Source: Paguma larvata (lineage: Eukaryota; Chordata; Mammalia; Carnivora; Viverridae). From it: a stretch of DNA of 64,000 bases. Made by a program: the position numbers and the translations under genes. The notes under the pieces were generated by a model. It did no database searches. It was not told the DNA's origin and saw only the letters and a list, made by a program, of their open reading frames with translations. The first letter of the stretch is position 1, and each line of letters opens with the position of its first letter. The stretch is from the NCBI GenBank assembly GCA_030068075.1, contig CM057843.1, positions 43,469,832 through 43,533,831 on the forward strand, in the 5' to 3' direction. Below, piece by piece: positions 56,090 through 64,000 of this stretch.

Positions 56090-56479
56090 ATGTGCGGTTC
56101 CTGCTGCGGCTCCACCTGCTCCTCCCAGGGCTGCGGGGGAGGCTGCTGCCAGCCCTGCTGCTGCCGCGACCCCTGCTGCTGCCGCCCTGTGAGCTGCCAG
56201 ACCACCGTGTGCCGCCCCGTGACCTGCACCTGCCGCTGCACGCGCCCCATCTGCCAGCCCTGCCGCCGCCCCGTCTGCTGTGACCCCTGCTGCCTGCAGG
56301 AGGGCTGCTGCCGCCCCATCAGCTGCTGCCCCACGTCCTGCACGGCAGTGGTCTGCCGGCCCTGCTGCTGGGCCTCCACCTGCTGCCAGCCCATCTCTGT
56401 GCAGGCGCCCTGCTGCCGCCCTCCCTGCTGCCAGCCTGCCCCCTGCCGCACCACCTGCAGGACCTCCTGCTGCTGCTAA
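56090..56479 (+). CDS. KRTAP2-like: High-sulfur keratin-associated protein, KRTAP2 family (gene 9)
   Basis: 129 residues, identical in protein to genes 8 and 10. At DNA level it has CGCCCTGTG at residues Arg-Pro-Val 32-34, as in gene 7, where genes 8 and 10 have CGCCCCGTG. It has one private silent change (ACGGCAGTG for ACGGCCGTG). The 5' UTR has AACCAACCCC, again as in gene 7. The end, TGC TGC TGC TAA GTGCATCATCAC, is instead as in gene 8. This mosaic pattern fits repeated gene conversion. Single exon with the usual 94-bp TATA-to-ATG spacing. Confidence 0.95.
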   Translation: MCGSCCGSTCSSQGCGGGCCQPCCCRDPCCCRPVSCQTTVCRPVTCTCRCTRPICQPCRRPVCCDPCCLQEGCCRPISCCPTSCTAVVCRPCCWASTCCQPISVQAPCCRPPCCQPAPCRTTCRTSCCC

Positions 56480-56697
56480 GTGCATCATCACTAAGGGTCC
56501 CCAGTAGATGGTGGGGTCCATCCTGCTCTTAACTTCGAAACAGAACAACATGCCTTTTCCTAAGAAGCCCATTTCTCATCTCTTCAGTCCAGCTCAGAGT
56601 AGGCATTGGAGCCCCCTTTTCAAACCGACTACTGACAAAGAGTACCTTGTCCTCTAAAGACCCCAGTCTAACTCCTCAATTATGTCTTCTGTTTTCT

Positions 56698-56703
56698 AAT
56701 AAA
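56698..56703 (+). terminator. Polyadenylation signal of gene 9
   Basis: AATAAA lies 218 bp after the TAA. Confidence 0.7.
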
Positions 56704-57860
56704 CTTAGTATCTCCAGCATAGAAATCATGGTCTTTGTGATACTTCCTCTCAATAAGTTGTGTCTCTCTGTTCTGTCCAGAGATATTCAAAGCAAGATGC
56801 AGAATAATCCTCTCAAATTGTTCTCTGAAATAACCTAAGTCTGGGTAGTTTCCTTCTTATCCTTGTAAGTGGCATTTATAAGGCATAGTAGCCAGGTGAG
56901 AAAAGTGGGCATGGCTGTATCTTCATCACACATACAGCATCACATGTGCTCATAATTCCAGACATGCCAAACATCTGAGAAATGTCCTTTAACAATACCC
57001 AGTGAGGAGGCTGCATCGAGTTGACACACACATCCCCGGTCCGAGGGTTCATTCACTGACCTGACACCTGTTCTAAGCATAGCTTAGAAAACTCAGTATG
57101 TTAGACGTGGAAAAAACCTTAGGCAACATCTGGCCAAACTCGTGTTTTTAAAGCTGAAGAGTGATGAGTAATGAACGATTAAATAAGTTTCTTACTAATA
57201 TAATTATAATCACTGCTGTTTAGAAAAGACCCAGGAGAATGCAAGTCCCCTGACATTAAGCCTTCAAGTCAAATACGTCATCTTAATATGATAGGACACA
57301 TGTCCTTCTGCCCAGAGGAACTCAGGTCTTCTCTGTCCAAGAATAACTGTGGCTTTGGATAATGCACTCCTTTCTATGCATTAAAGATCTGGTAGTTATT
57401 TTGAATGTTATTCACAGTGTCAACTCTTGTGGGTATGAAATCCACACTGCCTCTCAAGAGCTGATTATCTTTGTGCTCAGAAACTGGGCAGTTAATCTAC
57501 ACATGTTTGTTGAACATCTACTATGAATAAGACACTGAGTGGAGACCATCCTGAGGGAATATGAAAGAATAAGAGAGCTCCTGCTTCAAAGAGGTTATAA
57601 TCTATTTAGGGAGGTAAGGTATAAATAAGAAAAAAGTCAAACAGTACATAATATAAGCAATATAAATATAGAAGAAATGTTACAAATAATTAAAAATGGT
57701 TGAAGATAATAAACTTACTAGGAAACATGATGCAATTGTCTTGTCATATATTTAAGTCAAAATTAAGCAAGTTGTAAAATATTAAACTATTTTGTAAGAA
57801 AAAATGTATTCTGCATGTCTATGTGTGCCTTTGCCTAAAGAGTATTTAAAACATTATGTG
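56704..57860. other. Intergenic DNA downstream of gene 9
   Basis: A stretch at about 57480-57640 (GTTGAACATCTACTATGAAT, AAGAGGTTATAATCTATTTA) looks like an L2/MIR-class relic. No gene. Confidence 0.4.
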
Positions 57861-58105
57861 GGGGTGCCTGGGTGGCTCACTCAGTTGGCCAAGTGACTGA
57901 CTCTTGATTTTGGCTCAGGTCATGATCTCGTGGTATGTGGGGTCGAGCCCTGCATTGGGCTCAGAGTTGGTGGTGTGTAGAGCCTGCGTAGGATTCTCTC
58001 TCTCCCTCTCTCTCTGTGCCCCTCCCCAATTCACACATGCACTCTTTCTCCCTCTCTCTCTCTCTCTCTCAAAATAAATAAGCACCAAAAGAAATATTTT
58101 TAAAA
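57861..58105 (+). mobile_element. Can-SINE
   Basis: Head GGGGTGCCTGGGTGGCTCAC, B-box-like GGGGTCGAGCCCTGC, a long CT run and an AAATAAAATAAAATAA tail. Confidence 0.9.
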
Positions 58106-58685
58106 AATAAAATAAAATAAGCAAAATGCAATAAAATCTAAGAGTAATTGGGGATAATATTCATTTTCTTCTTTATGTTTTTCTTAATTACATCATTTAA
58201 AATCAACATATATTTTATTTTTAGTGAAATGTACTGTCTAAAAACTGTATTTATTTTGGGAAAAATATTTAAACCTTTCTCTTGATTATGTTCTGCTTTT
58301 TAAAACCTACCTATGAGTGGATTTAAAGCAGATAACTACACAGCTGCTATTTGTACTCATAAGAAGTATTCTATTATATATAGAAGAGTGTACCCCTATA
58401 CTATATATAGTGGATTTCTTTGATATCTTTAAACTCCAATCAAATTATTAAACATTGATTCATATTTTAACTTTTCAGGATCATCTCAATTGCATAAAAT
58501 AATGTATGCAATTTAATATGTTCCAAATTAAGAACTTTAAAAACTTGTTAGCTCTTTCAAATTATAAGTATAATTACTTTTCTCCATTTGTATAGAGAAT
58601 TGATAACTAAGAACATAGGACGATATTTTCCATGTTAAAATTTTTTCATAATGTTATTGCTGAATGATAGTGTTAAATAAAGTAT

Positions 58686-58746
58686 TGTATTACTAATACT
58701 AGGATTAGTATTATATTAGTAATATAATCCTAGTATTAGTAATACA
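58686..58746. repeat. Perfect 22-bp palindrome arms with a 17-nt loop
   Basis: The arm at 58686-58707, beginning TGTATTACTAATACTAG, is exactly inverted at 58725-58746. The arm itself contains the smaller inverted pair ATTACTAAT/ATTAGTAAT. Confidence 0.92.
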
Positions 58747-59209
58747 AAATACATTACCCATTACCACCAGGAACCCGTCTAAATCAGTTGTAAGGTTTTT
58801 TTTTTTAAAGGATGTTTTTCTAAGAACTCACTGTGTGTTGCATGGACTATGGGATTCTCAGTAGGGTTCAGGTCACAAATCTGACACATTCTTCTTATAG
58901 ATTCTATGACAATAACCTAACTCCCCTTTCCAGAAATTGGTGTTCAAAAGAGGGAGCTCTATAACTCCCTTCCAGTTATTTTTATTTTATTTAATGTTAT
59001 TAATGAAACCCTCCGTTGGATAATCTTATTTAGTATATAGTCTGTGGTGACTGAGCAAAAAGCTAACCATTTGCCATATAATATATATTCACCTTTATTC
59101 TAAATTCAAAATTTAGAGTTTATAAGGCACCCATATAACATGACTTTTTAAAATATATTTATTTACTTAACAAACACAGAACAGTTGCTAAGTGCCAGGC
59201 ACTGTTCTT

Positions 59210-59434
59210 TTTTTTTTTTTTAATTTTTTTTTAATGTTTATTTATTTTTGAGAGACATAGAGGCACAGCATGAACAGGGTAAGGGCAGAGAGAGAAGGAG
59301 ACACAGAATCGGAAGCAGGCTCCAGGCTCTGAACCATCAGCAAAGAGCCGGACGTGGGGCTCGAACTCACAGACCGCAAGATCATGACCTGCGCTGAAGT
59401 CGGACGCTCAACCGACTGAGCCACCCAGGCGCCC
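59210..59434 (-). mobile_element. Can-SINE, minus strand, with target-site duplication
   Basis: T-run, reversed body and ACTGAGCCACCCAGGCGCCC. Flanks CCAGGCACTGTTCTT at 59195-59209 and 59435-59449. Confidence 0.96.
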
Positions 59435-59715
59435 CCAGGCACTGTTCTTAATATTTGACAAATATTAGCTTATTTACTGCTCACAACAACCTGGGTGTGT
59501 ACCATCATTAACCCCTCATGGCCCAAGAACACACAGTCAGTAAGTGGCAAAGTTTCAATGAATGTTGTCTAGTTTTAGGATAAGTGGCATTAAAAAAATA
59601 CCGTATGACTTGCTACCAATGTCAAATCACAGAGCTCTGTGGCACAAATTACAGAAACATGCCCCCTATTTTCTCTGCCTGCAGATGAAGTTTGATTATG
59701 GGGTGAGGATGAGCT

Positions 59716-59807
59716 ATCTAGCACTAGAACTGCTTACTGAGGGACTCATGCACTCTCTTTGTGGATCTTCATGAAGGAGAAAGAAAATCTCTTTGGAACA
59801 ATTTTGA
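59716..59807 (+). repeat. Source-side copy of a 92-bp local duplication
   Basis: Matches 61022-61113 over 92 bp (ATCTAGCACTAGAACTGCTT at the left, TCTCTTTGGAACAAT near the right) with about ten mismatches clustered in the middle. Confidence 0.9.
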
Positions 59808-59827
59808 ATTGGAAGTGTTTAGAGTAG

Positions 59828-59950
59828 GGGTGCATGGGTGGCTCAGTCAGCTCAGTGTCCGACTCTTGATATTGGCTCAGGTCATGATCTCATGGCTCGG
59901 GATTAAACCCCATGCCAGGCTCTGTGCTGACAGTGTGAAGCCTGCTTGGG

Positions 59951-59996
<46 letters not shown>

Positions 59997-60060
59997 TGCC
60001 CCTCCCCCACTCACATACTCTCTCTCTCTCTCTTAAAATAAATAAACATTAAAAAAAAAA
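59828..60060 (+). mobile_element. Can-SINE with target-site duplication and long CT run
   Basis: Head GGGGTGCATGGGTGGCTCAG and an expanded CT repeat at about 59956-59990. Flanks GAAGTGTTTAGAGTAG (59812-59827) and GAAGTGTTCAGAGTAG (60061-60076). Confidence 0.95.
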
Positions 60061-60964
60061 GAAGTGTTCAGAGTAGAGAAATTAGTCTTGTTAACTTGGG
60101 GTTTTATGTATCTCTCAAAGAGGCCCCTTTGCACAAACTGTGATCATCATGAATACCCCCAACAACGTGCAAAATTGACTATGAGACAGTGTGACTTGAA
60201 AAGAGCTAAGCATAAGCAACAAAAGCAAAAATCAGCAAGTGGGACTACTTCAAACTAACAAGCTTCTGCAGAACAAAAGAAACAATGAACAAAATGAAAA
60301 GGCAAATGGGAGAAAGCATTTGCAAACCAAATATATATACAATAAGGGGTTAATATCCAGCATATGTAAGGAACTCCTATAACCCAATAATAAAAACAAA
60401 CAAAAACAGAAAGCAAAACAAACAAAAAAACAATCTCACTGAAAAATAGGCGGAGGACCTGACTAGACGTATAGACGGCCAACGAAGTGCTCGACATCAG
60501 TAATCAGGAGGGAAGTGCGAATCAGAACCACAATGAGGTTTTGATGTCAGAATGGCTACTATCAAAAAGATAAAAGGGAACAAACACTGGCGAGGATGTG
60601 GAGAAAAGGGAACCTTGGTGCACTGTTGGTGAGAATATAGATTGTGACAGCTACAGTGGAAGTGGTATAGAGACTCCTCAAAAAATTAAAAATAGAACTA
60701 ACTATATGACCCAGAAATCCCACTTCTGGGTATACATCTGAAGGAGATAAAATCATGACCTCAAAGAGATATCTGCACTCCCATGCTCATTATAGCACTG
60801 TTCACAATAGCCAAGGTATTAAAACAACCTAAATGTCCAATGATAGATGAATGGATAAAGAAAATGTAATTGTATGTATATACACACACAGCATATATAT
60901 ATGAATTATATATATGATGCATGTGTGTATTCCAATAGAAATCTTGCAATAACTATGTTTTGCA

Positions 60965-61020
60965 TATAGATAGATAGATAGACAGATAGAGAGACAGATA
61001 GAGAGACAGATAGACAGATC
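60965..61020 (+). repeat. GATA/GACA microsatellite
   Basis: Mixed GATA, GACA and GAGA units within the L1. Confidence 0.9.
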
Positions 61021-61021
61021 G

Positions 61022-61111
61022 ATCTAGCACTAGAACTGCTTACTGAGGGACTCATGCACTCTCTTTGTGAAACTTTACAAAGGGGAAAGAAAATCTCTTT
61101 GGAACAATCTT

Positions 61112-61113
<2 letters not shown>
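61022..61113 (+). repeat. Copied 92-bp segment lodged between two microsatellites
   Basis: Duplicate of 59716-59807, placed between the GATA/GACA run and the CA run inside an L1, where L1 sequence would be expected. Confidence 0.9.

Positions 61114-61147
<34 letters not shown>
61114..61147 (+). repeat. CA microsatellite
   Basis: About seventeen CA units, then ATATATACACACA. Confidence 0.95.
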
Positions 61148-61153
<6 letters not shown>

Positions 61154-61680
61154 CACACATAATGAAGTATTACTCAACCATAGAAAAGAAAGAAACCTTG
61201 TCAATTCCAACAACATGGATGGACCTTGAGGAACTATGCTAAGTGGTAAGTCAGAGAAACACAAATATTGTATGATGTCTCTTATATTTGGAGTCAAAAA
61301 CATCGAACTCACGCAAACAGAGAGTAGAAAAGTGGTTATCAGGGGCCGAGAGGTAGGAGAAATGGGAGATTTTGGTCAAAGGATACAGACCGTCGGCTGT
61401 AAGATGAATAACTTCCAGGGATCTAACGTACAGCACGGTGACTACAGTTAATAATACATTGTGTATTTGAAAGCTGCTAAGAGAGTAGAGCTCTAATGTT
61501 CTCACCATTAAAAACAATAACAAAACGATAATTATGCAAGGTGGGGTGACGGATGTGTTGACTAATCTTACTGTGGCAAGCATTGTGCAATATATACATG
61601 CATCGAATCATCACAATTTACACCTGAAGCTTACACAATGTTGTATGTCACCTCTAACTCAATAAAGCTGGGAAAAAGAA

Positions 61681-62900
61681 CAAAAAAGAGCAGAATATAC
61701 AAGTTTTTATCTAGGCTCTGGTTACCGCTTTAAAAAAAAAATCACATGTCCATGGACCAGAGAAACAACGTGAAACATGAGAGAGTCGAAGGTCTTCATT
61801 GAAGAGACTGTGCTTCGTTTCTCCCTCCTCCATTTCCCTGATTAGGACTATATGTTGTCAGTTTACATTCCTTTTAAAGTTTTGAAGTTATGTTTAAAAT
61901 TCTACTTGGGGAGCTTTCGTTCCTGGGGCCGGAGGCACATTCTTCTGAATGATGGGAATGATCCTCAAGTGACCCGAACCCCTACCTGGTGAATAGTAAC
62001 AAGGGAAAAGCTACAAAGTAATGAGACTGTTCCCCCCATGCAATTCCCCAAACGCTTCTGGTGACCCTTCCCTAAGAAGCATGCCCCCCACATTTCTAGC
62101 AGTGCGCCACAGAACAGCCGGATGGCCTCCGACGGCCCACCTCTGACCAATATATTATGTAAGTCTGCAATGCTGGTTGAAAACCTCCATCTTGTCACTT
62201 CTTAGTCACAGTACCCATGTCAAGGTATATTAAGAAGAAACTTCTCATTACACGATTCTTTATCTTACATACGAGAAAGCCAAATATAGAAAATGTCATG
62301 GGTCGGAGGTGAAAAATCAATATTCTGTGACCAGAAGGACCATAGCTGCTCGAAGCTGAGCTGGAGAAAAGAAAGGAAAAAATGGAAGGCAGCCGTGGTT
62401 GTTTTATTCTAATATTTACCTGGTTTACAAAAATAACCTTTTATCTTTCCCAAACAAATATCTGAGCTGCAGTCTTATTCAAAGTACATGCACTCCATTA
62501 TATTAAATGATACGTAAATAAAATCCCAAGGAGCCCACATGTGAAGACTCGTCTGACGCCTGTCTGATTCACATGCAGGTTTCGCAGGGCATCTCCTGGG
62601 GCTCAAGGACAGGATCTACTCACTGCTCTACAAACCTCTATATGTTTAATTTCTTTAATTTCTTTTAATACTTGCAGTTCCTTTAGGACCATTTTGCCCA
62701 AGATTCATCAGGTGCTATCTACCCAAAATAAGCATCAAGAGCTGCTAGCACCTCAAATGACTGAGTGCTTAGATTTTGATGATGAACAGCAGGAATATAT
62801 CCATATTTAGGAATGCAACAGGAATTCTTTAATGAGATCATGAGTATGTCACAAGCAATCATTAGTCAAAACAAAATTGTACTCAATTGGCCAAAAGATA
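61681..62900. other. Intergenic DNA upstream of gene 10
   Basis: No gene or clear repeat. CAATTGGCCAAAAGATAA near 62884-62901 resembles the flank of gene 7. Confidence 0.4.
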
Positions 62901-62935
62901 AATGGGGGTGGGGGGTCATCAGCACCCGGTCAGGG

Positions 62936-62943
62936 TATATAAA
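62936..62943 (+). promoter_or_regulatory. TATA box of gene 10
   Basis: TATATAAA is 94 bp upstream of the ATG. Upstream, the GAAATGACCTGTGTC element of genes 7-9 is replaced by GATAAATGGGGGTGGGGGG. Confidence 0.85.
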
Positions 62944-63029
62944 GGGTCCAGAGCAGGAGGGAGACATTCACACCTGACAACACTCCAATCCTCTCACCCC
63001 TCCGACCAAAACCAGCCCCAGACACCACC

Positions 63030-63419
63030 ATGTGCGGTTCCTGCTGCGGCTCCACCTGCTCCTCCCAGGGCTGCGGGGGAGGCTGCTGCCAGCCCTGCTG
63101 CTGCCGCGACCCCTGCTGCTGCCGCCCCGTGAGCTGCCAGACCACCGTGTGCCGCCCCGTGACCTGCACCTGCCGCTGCACGCGCCCCATCTGCCAGCCC
63201 TGCCGCCGCCCCGTCTGCTGTGACCCCTGCTGCCTGCAGGAGGGCTGCTGCCGCCCCATCAGCTGCTGCCCCACGTCCTGCACGGCCGTGGTCTGCCGGC
63301 CCTGCTGCTGGGCCTCCACCTGCTGCCAGCCCATCTCTGTGCAGGCGCCCTGCTGCCGCCCTCCCTGCTGCCAGCCTGCCCCCTGCCGCACCACCTGCAG
63401 GACCTCCTGCTGCTGCTAA
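63030..63419 (+). CDS. KRTAP2-like: High-sulfur keratin-associated protein, KRTAP2 family (gene 10)
   Basis: 129 residues with 43 cysteines (33%), identical in protein to genes 8 and 9 and apparently identical in coding DNA to gene 8. Compared with gene 9 over the CDS and 5' UTR only three bases differ. Homology to genes 8 and 9 stops about five bases after TAA (GTGCA, then CTGTCTAG), so the 3' UTR is its own. Single exon, 94-bp TATA-to-ATG spacing. It is the last gene in the window. By family synteny, KRTAP1 and KRTAP3 genes would be expected beyond the right edge. Confidence 0.95.
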   Translation: MCGSCCGSTCSSQGCGGGCCQPCCCRDPCCCRPVSCQTTVCRPVTCTCRCTRPICQPCRRPVCCDPCCLQEGCCRPISCCPTSCTAVVCRPCCWASTCCQPISVQAPCCRPPCCQPAPCRTTCRTSCCC

Positions 63420-63641
63420 GTGCACTGTCTAGAACAAGCAATCAACCTTCTGAAAGAGTCGTACTCCTTTCTCTACCTAAGAAACCTCCTCCCCTAAACC
63501 ATCAAGACCCCAAGTCAACCAGGGTTTGAATGGAGATCCAGGCTCATCCATTAAGACTTGGGCTGTGCTCAAGTCTTTGTAACAGTATCAACTCCCTTCT
63601 TCCCACCTTAGATCTTAGGTCTTGTGGCATGTTTGTTTTCT

Positions 63642-63647
63642 AATAAA
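63642..63647 (+). terminator. Polyadenylation signal of gene 10
   Basis: AATAAA lies 222 bp after the TAA. Confidence 0.7.
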
Positions 63648-64000
63648 GTTCTCTTCTTTGGTCTTGCAAACCCATATTTGGTTTTTCTTATTTATTCTAA
63701 CTTTTTTCATTAAATTTAAATATAACAAAATGTACTGATTGGCTACCATCTGTAAGTCCCAGACTGTATGATATACAATCAAAATTAAAGTGAGTTAAAA
63801 ATATTCCCCTCTTCCAGAATCTTCTAGGGAGATAAATGAAATTTGCAATAACATACCTAAAAATTAGAAAATGAAAAAAAAAAAAGTAGAACACTCTTTC
63901 GTGTGTCAAAAAATTACTACTGATTGGGGAGAACAAGAAAGACTGAAAAGGAAGCTAGCATTTTATAGAGGTTAAAATTTCAGCATGTAGATCTAAAGGA
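63648..64000. other. Right-edge flank of gene 10
   Basis: AT-rich sequence with nothing recognised. Confidence 0.4.

Larger units (their letters stand above)
60190..61680 (+). mobile_element. L1 fragment, plus strand, interrupted
   Basis: ORF2 3' part and 3' UTR: AACAAGCTTCTGCAGAACAA, AACACTGGCGAGGATGTGGA, CATGGATGGACCTTGAGGAA and ACCTCTAACTCAATAAAGCT. Broken at about 60885-61150 by AT, GATA/GACA and CA microsatellites and a copied 92-bp segment. Confidence 0.85.

Overview
The window is mammalian nuclear DNA, almost certainly from a cat-like carnivore. At least fourteen copies of the tRNA-Lys-derived carnivore SINE (Can-SINE) are present. They start with a GGGGCGCCTGGGTGGCTCAG-type head and carry the feliform body and a CT-rich/A-rich tail. 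Young carnivore-type L1 3' ends are also frequent. Gene content is a run of intronless high-sulfur keratin-associated protein (KRTAP) genes, all on the + strand. This is the KRTAP4-KRTAP2 part of the cluster that lies within the type I keratin locus (human 17q21.2), read here in the orientation opposite to the human chromosome. That placement comes from knowledge of the families, not from anything outside the window.

Layout: six KRTAP4-like genes (CDS starts at 468, 6183, 15166, 24465, 29834 and 38083) are followed by four KRTAP2-like genes (46340, 51448, 56090 and 63030). Each has a TATA box, a short 5' UTR, one coding exon and an AATAAA signal. TATA-to-ATG distance is 89 bp in five of the six KRTAP4 genes (103 bp in the fifth) and 94 bp in all four KRTAP2 genes. 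The proteins are about one-third or more cysteine. Proteins of this kind are cross-linked by disulfides to the Cys-rich heads and tails of hair keratins and form the matrix of the hair-shaft cortex. The genes therefore work as a dosage array of near-interchangeable matrix proteins, not as a pathway.

The cluster grew by tandem duplication: about 3.8 kb around gene 1 (1-3785) is repeated around gene 2 (5717-9775), and the upstream flank of gene 2 is repeated at gene 3. It has been homogenised by gene conversion. The four KRTAP2 coding regions differ at about two silent sites plus their last codons, while their flanks are largely unrelated, and gene 8 carries what looks like a conversion scar in its 3' UTR. 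Genes 1 and 2 share a TAG stop followed in frame by the same 15-codon Cys-rich tail and a TGA, which suggests truncation or readthrough.

Between genes the DNA is AT-rich and made of transposable-element layers: Can-SINEs, 5'-truncated and 5'-inverted L1s, old L1M nests, MIR/L2 relics, hAT- and Tigger-type MITEs, LTR relics, one truncated 5S rRNA pseudogene, microsatellites and several inverted duplications. I found no non-KRTAP protein gene, no CRISPR array and no functional RNA gene. I did not find a new multi-gene system. The most unusual signals are the KRTAP2 conversion scar, the shared KRTAP4 stop, the locally transposed and inverted duplications, and a 33-bp L1 insertion.
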